DNA of 64,000 nt from Neodontobutis hainanensis. Lineage: Eukaryota > Chordata > Actinopteri > Gobiiformes > Odontobutidae. This document shows positions 33,124-44,082 of this stretch, piece after piece. The position numbers were made by a program, and so were the translations under genes. Position 1 is the first letter of the stretch, and each line of letters opens with the position of its first letter. The notes under the pieces were generated by a model. The model was not told where the DNA came from. It did not search any database and was given only the letters and a program-made list of their open reading frames with translations. Location of the stretch: contig JALDNG010002248.1 of NCBI GenBank assembly GCA_024349245.1, forward strand, positions 1 through 64,000. The letters run 5' to 3'.

Positions 33124-36100
33124 ATGGCAGATGCTTTTGACCTCCCGGTCATCTTGGATTTCTTTTCTGAAGGTAAGATAACTGTTTAATCAAATAAGAC
33201 TGCATTAGGATAGTATTTATAATATTTTCTGTCCATATAACGTGTTTGATGTGTATTATGATAACCGTTTGGGTGGAAGTAGCTACCAAAGCTGAAATGG
33301 TAAATTTAAGAAAAATATAGTTTTGTTATAAACTGACATTTACTCGAAGATTTAAATATCTAGTAATGCTAAAAGTAGATTCAATCTGTAGTGAGTAATG
33401 CACACTTTAATTTTACCAGAGAATATGTCAGTAAATTATTGAGTTTTAGTTTCTGGCGTCAAATTTCACAAATGTTGCAGTGAAAATCTTGGATAAAAAT
33501 GGCGAGTTAACGTTCTAAATTGGAATCCATTAAAATGTTCATCTCCATGGAGACATTAATTGTCCGTGTTTAACTGTCAGTAGATGGCAGGTGCATACCT
33601 GTGTATGTGTTGAACACTAACAACAGGAAAGTTAAACCTAAAACTGCAAATGTTGTGTTACAGAGTTGATTTCAATCAATTTATTTTAAAAAGAAATAGA
33701 TCAACTGTAGCATTGTTGCCTATTGCAGCCTACCTAACAGCTGCATTTTAATAAAAGTGTAACTTAGACAGTTTAAATGGATGAAGTATAAAAAGACAGA
33801 CATGACAGTTGAAGTATTAAACCTGTGCTAATTAGTTTGTATGTTTCTGGTCTTTGATGTTTTAATAAAACAAAGACTATATTATTTTATTCTCCACTGA
33901 AGGTCTGGGTCCTGCCGGTTCTGCGGACAATCCTATCCACATCTCCTCGGACGAGGAAGACGTAGGTGAGTACGAGGCACTCCAACCAGCTGATGAAATA
34001 TTAAACCTGTGCTAATTAGTTTATATGTTTCTGGTCTTTGATGTTTTAATAAAACAAAGACTATATTATTTTATTCTCCACTAAAGGTCTGGGTCCTGCC
34101 GGTTCTGCGGACAATCCTATCTATATCTCCTCCGACGAGGAAGACGTAGGTGAGTACGAGGCACTCCAACCAGCTGATGAAATATTAAACCTGTGCTAAT
34201 TAGTTTATATGTTTCTGGTCTTTGATGTTTTAATAAAACAAAGACTATATTATTTTATTCTCCACTAAAGGTCTGGGTCCTGCCGGTTCTGCGGACAATC
34301 CTATCTATATCTCCTCCGACGAGGAAGACGTAGGTGAGTACGAGGCACTCCAACCAGCTGATGAAATATTAAACCTGTGCTAATTAGTTTATATGTTTCT
34401 GGTCTTTGATGTTTTAATAAAACAAAGACTATATTATTTTATTCTCCACTGAAGGTCTGGGTCCTGCCGGTTCTGCGGACAATCCTATCCACATCTCCTC
34501 GGACGAGGAAGACGTAGGTGAGTACGAGGCACTTCAACCAGCTGATGAAATATTAAACCTGTGCTAATTAGTTTGTATGTTTCTGGTCTTTGATGTTTTA
34601 ATAAAACAAAGACTATATTATTTTATTCTCCACTAAAGGTCTGGGTCCTGCCGGTTCTGCGGACAATCCTATCTATATCTCCTCCGACGAGGAAGACGTA
34701 GGTGAGTACGAGGCACTTCAACCAGCTGATGAAATATTAAACCTGTGCTAATTAGTTTGTATGTTTCTGGTCTTTGATGTTTTAATAAAACAAAGACTAT
34801 ATTATTTTATTCTCCACTAAAGGTCTGGGTCCTGCCGGTTCTGCGGACAATCCTATCTATATCTCCTCCGACGAGGAAGACGTAGGTGAGTACGAGGCAC
34901 TTCAACCAGCTGATGAAATATTAAACCTGTGCTAATTAGTTTATATGTTTCTGGTCTTTGATGTTTTAATAAAACAAAGACTATATTATTTTATTCTCCA
35001 CTAAAGGTCTGGGTCCTGCCGGTTCTGCGGACAATCCTATCCACATCTCCTCGGACGAGGAAGACGTAGGTGAGTACGAGGCACTTCAACCAGCTGATGA
35101 AATATTAAACCTGTGCTAATTAGTTTGTATGTTTCTGGTCTTTGATGTTTTAATAAAACAAAGACTATATTATTTTATTCTCCACTAAAGGTCTGGGTCC
35201 TGCCGGTTCTGCGGACAATCCTATCCACATCTCCTCGGACGAGGAAGACGTAGGTGAGTACGAGGCACTCCAACCAGCTGATGAAATATTAAACCTGTGC
35301 TAATTAGTTTGTATGTTTCTGGTCTTTGATGTTTTAATAAAACAAAGACTATATTATTTTATTCTCCACTGAAGGTCTGGGTCCTGCCGGTTCTGCGGAC
35401 AATCCTATCTATATCTCCTCCGACGAGGAAGACGTAGGTGAGTACGAGGCACTTCAACCAGCTGATGAAATATTAAACCTGTGCTAATTAGTTTATATGT
35501 TTCTGGTCTTTGATGTTTTAATAAAACAAAGACTATATTATTTTATTCTCCACTAAAGGTCTGGGTCCTGCCGGTTCTGCGGACAATCCTATCTATATCT
35601 CCTCCGACGAGGAAGACGTAGGTGAGTACGAGGCACTCCAACCAGCTGATGAAATATTAAACCTGTGCTAATTAGTTTATATGTTTCTGGTCTTTGATGT
35701 TTTAATAAAACAAAGACTATATTATTTTATTCTCCACTAAAGGTCTGGGTCCTGCCGGTTCTGCGGACAATCCTATCCACATCTCCTCGGACGAGGAAGA
35801 CGTAGGTGAGTACGAGGCACTTCAACCAGCTGATGAAATATTAAACCTGTGCTAATTAGTTTGTATGTTTCTGGTCTTTGATGTTTTAATAAAACAAAGA
35901 CTATATTATTTTATTCTCCACTAAAGGTCTGGGTCCTGCCGGTTCTGCGGACAATCCTATCCACATCTCCTCGGACGAGGAAGGCGTAGGTGAGTACGAG
36001 GCACTTCAACCAGCTGATGAAATATTAAACCTGTGCTAATTAGTTTGTATGTTTCTGGTCTTTGATGTTTTAATAAAACAAAGACTATATTATTTTATTC

Positions 36101-38549
36101 TCCACTAAAGGTCTGGGTCCTGCCGGTTCTGCGGACAATCCTATCTATATCTCCTCCGACGAGGAAGACGTAGGTGAGTACGAGGCACTCCAACCAGCTG
36201 ATGAAATATTAAACCTGTGCTAATTAGTTTGTATGTTTCTGGTCTTTGATGTTTTAATAAAACAAAGACTATATTATTTTATTCTCCACTAAAGGTCTGG
36301 GTCCTGCCGGTTCTGCGGACAATCCTATCTATATCTCCTCCGACGAGGAAGACGTAGGTGAGTACGAGGCACTTCAACCAGCTGATGAAATATTAAACCT
36401 GTGCTAATTAGTTTGTATGTTTCTGGTCTTTGATGTTTTAATAAAACAAAGACTATATTATTTTATTCTCCACTGAAGGTCTGGGTCCTGCCGGTTCTGC
36501 GGACAATCCTATCTATATCTCCTCCGACGAGGAAGACGTAGGTGAGTACGAGGCACTTCAACCAGCTGATGAAATATTAAACCTGTGCTAATTAGTTTGT
36601 ATGTTTCTGGTCTTTGATGTTTTAATAAAACAAAGACTATATTATTTTATTCTCCACTAAAGGTCTGGGTCCTGCCGGTTCTGCGGACAATCCTATCCAC
36701 ATCTCCTCGGACGAGGAAGACGTAGGTGAGTACGAGGCACTTCAACCAGCTGATGAAATATTAAACCTGTGCTAATTAGTTTGTATGTTTCTGGTCTTTG
36801 ATGTTTTAATAAAACAAAGACTATATTATTTTATTCTCCACTGAAGGTCTGGGTCCTGCCGGTTCTGCGGACAATCCTATCTATATCTCCTCCGACGAGG
36901 AAGACGTAGGTGAGTACGAGGCACTCCAACCAGCTGATGAAATATTAAACCTGTGCTAATTAGTTTATATGTTTCTGGTCTTTGATGTTTTAATAAAACA
37001 AAGACTATATTATTTTATTCTCCACTAAAGGTCTGGGTCCTGCCGGTTCTGCGGACAATCCTATCCACATCTCCTCGGACGAGGAAGGCGTAGGTGAGTA
37101 CGAGGCACTTCAACCAGCTGATGAAATATTAAACCTGTGCTAATTAGTTTATATGTTTCTGGTCTTTGATGTTTTAATAAAACAAAGACTATATTATTTT
37201 ATTCTCCACTGAAGGTCTGGGTCCTGCCGGTTCTGCGGACAATCCTATCCACATCTCCTCGGACGAGGAAGACGTAGGTGAGTACGAGGCACTCCAACCA
37301 GCTGATGAAATATTAAACCTGTGCTAATTAGTTTATATGTTTCTGGTCTTTGATGTTTTAATAAAACAAAGACTATATTATTTTATTCTCCACTAAAGGT
37401 CTGGGTCCTGCCGGTTCTGCGGACAATCCTATCCACATCTCCTCGGACGAGGAAGGCGTAGGTGAGTACGAGGCACTTCAACCAGCTGATGAAATATTAA
37501 ACCTGTGCTAATTAGTTTATATGTTTCTGGTCTTTGATGTTTTAATAAAACAAAGACTATATTATTTTATTCTCCACTGAAGGTCTGGGTCCTGCCGGTT
37601 CTGCGGACAATCCTATCCACATCTCCTCGGACGAGGAAGGCGTAGGTGAGTACGAGGCACTTCAACCAGCTGATGAAATATTAAACCTGTGCTAATTAGT
37701 TTATATGTTTCTGGTCTTTGATGTTTTAATAAAACAAAGACTATATTATTTTATTCTCCACTGAAGGTCTGGGTCCTGCCGGTTCTGCGGACAATCCTAT
37801 CTATATCTCCTCCGACGAGGAAGACGTAGGTGAGTACGAGGCACTCCAACCAGCTGATGAAATATTAAACCTGTGCTAATTAGTTTATATGTTTCTGGTC
37901 TTTGATGTTTTAATAAAACAAAGACTATATTATTTTATTCTCCACTGAAGGTCTGGGTCCTGCCGGTTCTGCGGACAATCCTATCCACATCTCCTCGGAC
38001 GAGGAAGGCGTAGGTGAGTACGAGGCACTTCAACCAGCTGATGAAGAGGAGGAAGATTGGGAGGAAGATTGGGATGATGATGATGATGATGAAATAGACT
38101 CTGGTTACGAGAGCCTTTCTGATAATGAAGAGTATGATGAAGAGGAGCAAGACAATGACCAGCAGTTTCCTCCGGAGGAGTTTTGGGATGGCTGGCGCCA
38201 GAGAGACCCTCCTGCTGAAGCTGAAGAACAGGTGAGTCGGCCCCTGGCTCCCGTTCTTCAGCAACCGGCAGGGAGTCCTCCGGCATTCATCCCTCTCCAG
38301 AGGATGCTTGAACAGGATTTCCGTCCTCCAACTCCTCCTTCTTCCTCCTCGGCCCCCAGCGGATCCACCAAACGGCTCTTGGATGAAGAGGACGCTGAGG
38401 TGCCTTCCTCCAAGAGGCCATGTTTGGACCAGCCCAAAGAAAGCACAGACGATCCTACTCCATCGACCTCTGCTGGGGCGTCCTTCACCAGTCGCTTCCC
38501 TCGCTACTTCCACCCCCAACCGGACTCGGACGACTCGGACTCCGACTGA
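33124..38549 (+). CDS. Acidic repeat protein with 23 tandem 21-residue SIM-like exons
   Basis: Exon 1 is 33124-33172 (MADAFDLPVILDFFSE, then one base) and ends AAG|GTAAGATA. Then come 22 exons of 63 bp starting at 33903 and every 184 bp, each flanked by TCTCCACT(G/A)AAG and GTAG|GTGAGTAC. The 23rd and last exon is 37951-38549. All junctions are phase 1, so each repeat reads (G)LGPAGSADNPI(H/Y)ISS and DEE(D/G)V. Spliced in full it gives 677 residues. The last exon passes through its own GTGAGT into GEYEALQPADEEEEDWEE, an Asp run, DSGYESLSDNEE (38097 onward), a Pro/Ser-rich region with SSKRPCL, and an Asp/Ser end at TGA 38547. I/H/I-SSDEED resembles a SUMO-interacting motif (inference). A CAG|GTGAGT at 38231 may also splice. 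Family not recognised. Confidence 0.7.
33808..38046 (+). repeat. 184-bp tandem array, 23 copies, exon plus intron in each unit
   Basis: Exon starts fall at 33903 + 184(n-1) for n = 1 to 23, with no indel in any of the 22 intervals. Each unit is about 90 bp of intron end (ATTAAACCTGTGCTAATTAG ... ATTTTATTCTCCACT), 63 bp of exon and about 31 bp of former exon now acting as intron start. Five variable spots are seen: GTTTG/ATATG, CACTG/AAAG, a linked block giving His or Tyr, Asp or Gly near the exon end, and CACTC/TCAACC. His units: 1, 4, 7, 8, 11, 12, 16, 18-21, 23. Gly units: 12, 18, 20, 21, 23. Confidence 0.97.
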
Positions 38550-38689
38550 CTTCATCTTTGATTTGGCAACAACAACGCCAATATTTTACAGCTTAAACTA
38601 GAGCAGATTTTTAAATTAGTAGGGTGTGTCTGTGTGTGATTTAAAAAAAACAAAAACAATATTACATAACGCAAGAAATGCTATATAGG

Positions 38690-38933
38690 ATTTTTATTAA
38701 CATTGAAAACAGAAACAAATACAGTCAACCTACAAAAGAAGTGACTAAAGCTTGTACAAAAACTAATCTGAGAAACTAAACCTGACCAGTTTTACTTTTC
38801 CCAGGATTTCCTCCAAAGTACGCCTTGTACTTGTTTTGACGTTTAAGTGAATATATGCTTTATTCCTCCTCACTGGGAAAACTGGTACTGTATAAGACAT
38901 AATTATTTGAGAGAGGGTTGTCCACCAACTGGA
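38690..38933. repeat. Repeat shared with 43757-43985
   Basis: Common phrases: AATCTGAGAAACTAAACCTG, CCCAGGATTTCCTCCAAA, ACTGGGA(A/G)AACTGGTAC and GGTTGTCCACCAACTGGA. The copy ends exactly where the Gmr1-type LTR begins. The GTCCACCAACTGGAGGGTTG type phrase is frequent in teleost SINE-like repeats. Confidence 0.7.
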
Positions 38934-39407
38934 AAGTAACAAAGAAAGGAGGACCTGGTGAGCCGGCCAAACAGAACATAAAGGAAGGAGTGACCCGGGC
39001 CAACCCTGTACACGGCCGTAGAAGCCGGTGCCAACTCCTCTACCACCCTACACAACACAACCCCACATTACTAACTTGAACAAAATAAAGAACGATAACT
39101 CAGACAGCCGGTCCCATCAGGCCAAACAAAAACAAGGCTAGGCTAACAAGGACTGCAGAGGCATGGAGCAAGCCGGCTGCGCAGCGTTGTCACCGAACAG
39201 CTGAGGCGAAGCGAGCGACCCAGCGAGAGCCTCCCAGGTGACCTATATACTCTGATGAGCGTTAAAAAAAAGAAAACTAAATATCTTTCCAAACGAAAAT
39301 ATCCAGACTACGAAAACCACCCAATACAAAACACACAAAAGAGATAAACAATCAACAATTCTACTACAAATAAAGAAGAAGGAAATAAGATGCCCCGGCA
39401 CCTAACA
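38934..39407 (-). repeat. 3' LTR of the Gmr1-type element
   Basis: On minus begins TGTTAGGTGCCGGGGCATC right after the polypurine tract and ends near CTTTCTTTGTTACTT. AATAAAG on plus at 39084 lies antisense. Differs from the 5' LTR by an inserted CGAAAATATCCAGA near 39293 and by point changes. Confidence 0.85.
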
Positions 39408-39566
39408 CCCCCACCCCATATTACTGGACAAGGGCAGTGGGGGAAAAAAAAGACATTGTCCAGTCTACAGGCGCGACAGTGCATCGGCCAACACATTATT
39501 CTTGCCTCTAATATGACAAACCTCAATATTATAGGCTTGTAGCCGGAGACTCCAATTCATTAAGCG

Positions 39567-40720
39567 TCAGTTCTTATTACGCATCCGATGTAAAAAAACA
39601 AGAGGATTGTGATCAGTAAAAACAACCACTGGTGCACAAGCAGAGCCAACATAAACCTGAAAGTGCTCCAACGACAACACCAGAGCAAGCGTCTCCTTCT
39701 CTATGGTCGAATACCACTTTTGATGACGGTCCAGCTTCTTAGAGAAATACGACAATGGATGATCTACTCCATCCTCACCCTCCTGCAATAAAACCGCCCC
39801 CGCACCCGTATCGCTAGCATCGACAGCGAGCTTGAACAGCTTGTCAAACGAGGGAGCAGCCAGAACAGGAGCGCACAACAGCAGCGCCTTAGTTTGCTCA
39901 AAGGCTGTTTGACAACGATCAGTCCACACAAAAGTTCTCTTAGGACTTAAAAGGTCAGTTAAAGAAGAGGCAACAGCAGAAAAATTCCTACAAAAACCCC
40001 TGTAATAACCAACCATGGCTAAGTAACGTCGAAGCTCAGTGCGACTAGTTGGAATAGGAAACGAGACATTACTCTACACCTTGGCCTGCACCGGGCGCAC
40101 ACAACCACCAACAAACCACTTTACCTAAGTAAGTCACTAAGTCACAGTTGCTTGGGCAAATACACACTTTGATAAGTTCACTGTTAAGTTTGCCTCTTGA
40201 AGACGACCCAATACCACCCGAAGGTGTTCAATATGCTCCACCCAGGAATCGGAACAAACTACCAAGTCATCCAAGTAAGCCTCACAAAATGACAGACCCG
40301 ACAGTATAATCCTCATCAACCGCTGAAATGTTGCCGGTGCATTTCGCATGCCAAACGACATAACATTGTATTGAAAAAAATCATCTGGGGTTACAAAGGC
40401 TGAGACTTCTTTTGCACGCTCAGTGAGCGGCACCTGCCAGTAACCTTTCAACAGAACAGAACTTGGACACAAACGTAGCCCCACCCACTCGATCCACACA
40501 GTCCTCAATGCGAGGCAATGGAAAACAGTCCTGCTTCGTAACATTATTTACTTTCCTGTAGTCCGTGCAAAACGATCTTCACCATTAGATTTTAACGCAA
40601 GCAAAACAGGAGAGCTCCAAGGACTATAACTGAACTCTGCAATACCATGAGCTACCATATACTCAACCTGACGCTCCTCACCTGAAACTGTCTGTGTGAC
40701 AAGACACGGAGCGGCCATTT
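39567..40720 (-). pseudogene. pol: Gmr1-type reverse transcriptase and RNase H
   Basis: RT in minus direction: VEYMVAHGIAEFSYSPWSSP (about 40690), SNGEDRFARTT (about 40570), then after a shift LLKGYWQVPLTERAKEVSAF, FVTPDDFFQYNVMSFGMRNA and EAYLDDLVV with the catalytic YLDD (40300-40260). RNase H: KLAVDASDTGAGAVLLQEG (39828), YSTIEKETLALVLSLEHF and FTDHNPLVFLHRM (39615-39570). Breaks at 40548 and 40016-40137. Confidence 0.85.
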
Positions 40721-40789
40721 CAGCACTGGACAGCGCCACACGGTCCCGTTCAGCCGCCACAGTAACGTCAACAGGTGGGGACACACGCT

Positions 40790-42149
40790 CAACATAAGGC
40801 TTCGACATGTTAACATGGCACAAACGAGACCTACGGCGTCTGTCAGGCGTGATTATAAGATAGTCCCGATCACTAATCTTTTTCTGAATGGCAGAGGGTC
40901 CAGAATACCGAGCCTGTAGACTTGAGCCAGGTATAGGTAACAAAATCAAGACTTTATCACCAGGTTTAAACTCTCTGACTTTAGCTTTTCTGTCGAACAA
41001 AGACTTCATTCTGGCCTGTGCCACCTTAAGATTTTCCTTCGTCATCTCACATGCGCGGTACAGTCTCAGTTTGAAGTTACTCACAAAATCAAGCAGATTT
41101 TGTTCTGACTTTTCGAATAACAACTGGTCTTTAAACAACTTCAAAGGGCCACGGACAGTGTGTGGAAACACCAACTCCGACGGACTAAAACCTAGGAACT
41201 CTTGAACCACCTCCCTCACAGCAAACATTTGTAAATGCACCCCCTCATCCCAGTCTTTCTCTAACTCCAGACAAAAGCGTACAAAGCATAGTCTTGAGCG
41301 TCTGATGAAAATGCTCCAGTGCGCCTTGACTTTCAGGGTGATAGGCGCTAAAGTGGCAGTGCTGAATGTCAAGCTGTTTCAAGACTTGCGCAATCACCTT
41401 AGACATAAAGTTTGAGCCCTGGTCAGTTTGCACAACTTGAGGTAACCCAAACAACGAAATGAACTTGGTCAGCGCCTTCACAACAACAGGAGTAGGGATT
41501 TTACGCACTGGAAAGACTTCTGAAAGCGAGTGGCTGCGCACATGACAGTTATTAGGAACTTATTTCTCGACTAAGTTCGACGCAGCGGACCCACACAGTC
41601 CACCAGAACACGCTCAAAAGGTTCACACACAACCAGTATCGGATACAGAGGAGCGGGAGGAATTGTCTGATTTGGTTTCCCAGATACTTGGCACCAATGA
41701 CAGGATTTAGTGTGACTCGTGACATCCCCCTTCAGACCGGGCCAAAAAAAATGACGCAGAATGCGATTGTATATCTTCTTAATGCCAAGATGACCAGCTA
41801 ATGGATTGTCGTGTGCCAGCTTTAAAATCTCAGCACGATATGGAATAGGGACTACTATCTGTGTAACAATACTCCACTCCTCCACAGGAGACACATCCAA
41901 TGAAGTCCATTTGCGCATTAACAACCCGTCTTTCACAAAATAACCAGTCGACATGGTCTCACTCTCGTCACCAGTTAAAGCGTCTTCAAATAACCTTGCC
42001 AAAGTATCATCTGACTTCTGATCGGCAATCAGCTGTTTCCTAGAAAAAAATAAACCACTCAACCCAGGTATGTCAATTTCATTTTTTTTATTTTCACATT
42101 CTGCGGCTAACATGGGCGTTTTACCGGACTCAGCACTGAGCTCACACAT
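40790..42149 (-). pseudogene. Gmr1-type integrase
   Basis: N-terminal zinc-binding domain with LAHDNPLAGHLGIKKIYNR and SCHWCQ (H-H-C-C; 41830-41690). The catalytic core spans two frames: first Asp in VLVDCVGPL (41600), second in QTDQGSNF (41430), Glu in SQGALEHFHQTL (41320). C-terminal GPY/F-like block: FKPGDKVLILLPIPGSS, ARYSGPSAIQKK and SRLCHVNMSKPY (40970-40800). It precedes the reverse transcriptase. Confidence 0.85.
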
Positions 42150-42600
42150 AATCTACTCTCAGATCTACCTCCTTTACACTCTGCTTTTCTTCAGGCTTTG
42201 TAGCTGCGCGCGTAACTGCACATGATGTAAAAACATTGGGATATTTGTGCGCCAGCTCATCCGAGTGTGTCACAACAGGTACCGGTGTCACCTCAGGTGT
42301 AACCAACACTCGGCCTCCTGCCATAATCATTACCCATGATTACAGACACGCCGTCAATTGGAAACTCAATAGAGTCTCCGGACCATAGGTCTGACTGAAC
42401 TATAATCTTATGCAGTGGAACACTAATGTCTTGCATATTAAAACCTCGCACAGGTACATTAGATCCAACTGCAGTATGCTTACTCAGCTGCAAAACCCCT
42501 TCCAGAATAAAAAATTGGGAGGCTGCAGTATCCGCAATATTTTCACCGGGACTTTCACATGGTCACCAGAAACTGAAACAAACCCGTCCATTTCAAAAAT
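42150..42600 (-). pseudogene. Gmr1-type protease region, frameshifted
   Basis: A D-T-A-type active-site segment lies in a shifted frame around 42530, followed by HTAVGSNVPVRGFNMQDI and VPLHKIIVQSDLWSGDS (42480-42390), then VSVIMGND and AGGRVLVTPEVTPVP (42340-42290). The layout matches gypsy proteases ending in a GND...AGG block. Confidence 0.6.
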
Positions 42601-42719
42601 AGTTTTTATTCATTTAGTTTTAGACTGCTAAGCTTTTGTTTTATCTTGATGTTTTTCTCTCTTTTATGTAAATAAAAGAGAATCCAAAACCCTCCCGTGC
42701 CCGAAAAAATAAAACAGGG

Positions 42720-43182
42720 AAGTAACAAAGAAAGGAGGACCTGGTGAGCCGGCCAAACAGAACATAAAGGAAGGAGTGACCCCGGGCCAACCCTGTACAC
42801 GGCCGTAGAAGCCGGTGCCGACTCCTCTACCACCCTACACAACACAACCCCTCATTACTAACCTGAACAAAATAAAGAACGATAACTCAGACAGCCGGTC
42901 CCATCAGGCCAAACAAAAACAAGGCTAGGCTAACAAGGACTGCAGAGGCATGGAGCAAGCCGGCTGCGCAGCGTTGTCACCGGAACAGCTGAGGCGGAAG
43001 CGAGCGACCCAGCGAGAGCCTCCCAGGTGACCTATATACTCTGATGAGCGTTAAAAAAAAGAAAACTAAATATCTTTCCAAACTACGAAAACCACCCAAT
43101 ACAAAACACACAAAAGAGATAAACAATCAACAATTCTACTACAAATAAAGAAGAAGGAAATAAGGTGCCCCGGCACCTAACA
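42720..43182 (-). repeat. 5' LTR of the Gmr1-type element
   Basis: Plus-strand edges AGTAACAAAGAAAGGAGGAC and CCCCGGCACCTAACA, same as the copy at 38934-39407. TGTTAGG starts the LTR on minus. Confidence 0.85.
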
Positions 43183-44082
43183 AATACTATGTAGGAATTA
43201 GGAGGAGATCTAGAAACAAAACCAATTCAGCAAATCTTGTAGATAATGCTTTAAAAAAGCTTTAAATCAGCAGGACTTTTACCCAGGAATTACTCTGACT
43301 ATGGGTGTTGCCTAAATAAGTTAACTATAAGTTCCTAAGGGGGCATGACCCAGGAGGTCGAGGGGGTCGTGCACTAACTGGAGGGTTGTAATGTGACCCT
43401 CACTCCTCTGGCTCATGTTGTATTCAGTAATCGTATCCATTTAAAAAATCAAAGCTTCTAAATATTATCTAATATATAAAACAAAGTTAGTAAATCCTCT
43501 AAAGTACTGGATAAAGATTGTTTAAAACCAGAAAGTGGGGTTTGACTCAAATAGTTATTTTCTTTACATAATATTTTTAACATACTATTCTCAGTAACTC
43601 TCAGCTCTATGTTTGGCATCGTCGCCAGTATTTTACACTTTTATCTTTCTATTAATATTAGTGTGAGTGTGTGTGTCAAGAAAAACAAACAACCAGAAAA
43701 AACTAAACAAAATAGAAGCTAAAGCAAGGAAAGTGATGTAGTATTTCATCAAATTAACATTAAAAATAATAATTAAAAACAATACAGTAAATCTAGACGA
43801 GTTAATCTGAGAAACTAAACCTGATGGTTCAGTTTTACTTTTCCCAGGATTTCCTCCAAAACACGCCTTGCACTTGTTTAAAAGTTTAAATAAATATAGA
43901 CTTCATTCGTCCCACACTGGGAGAACTGGTACGGTATAAGGCAGGTCATGAGTAAAAGGGGGTTGTCCACCAACTGGAGGGTTGATGGTGCGATGCCCAC
44001 TTCTCCGTTCATGATAAATGATTATGTCAGGAAGTATTGTAATGCTACACAAGTGGGTAAAGACCGAGACAGTTCTTTCCAG
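43183..44082. other. Non-coding, contains repeat copy 43757-43985
   Basis: 43340-43430 carries GTCGTGCACTAACTGGAGGG, a variant of the SINE-like phrase. 43757-43985 repeats 38690-38933 and continues as GGGTTGATGGTGCGATGCCC beyond the point where the Gmr1-type LTR cuts the first copy. No genes. Confidence 0.55.

Larger units (their letters stand above)
38934..43182 (-). mobile_element. Gmr1-type Ty3/gypsy retrotransposon (integrase before reverse transcriptase), gag-less
   Basis: LTR pair at 38934-39407 and 42720-43182, element on minus. Order from its 5' LTR: protease, integrase, reverse transcriptase, RNase H, polypurine tract (GGGGTGGGGG), 3' LTR. Integrase ahead of RT is the Ty1/copia-like order known in the Gmr1 group of gypsy elements in fish and other deuterostomes. 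Only about 130 bases separate the 5' LTR from the protease, so gag is deleted. Frameshifts break pol. No matching target duplication is seen (CTGGA left, AATAC right), and the right flank does not continue the left flank's repeat, so the locus was rearranged after or during insertion. Confidence 0.88.

Noticed and set aside
33808..38046. Array considered as CRISPR or satellite DNA
   Set aside because: Units have no spacers, contain spliceable open exons and join in frame to unique first and last exons; the genome is eukaryotic.
37935..38555. 206-codon minus-strand frame over the last exon of the tandem-exon gene
   Set aside because: Antisense shadow of an acidic coding exon; no splice, promoter or domain support.
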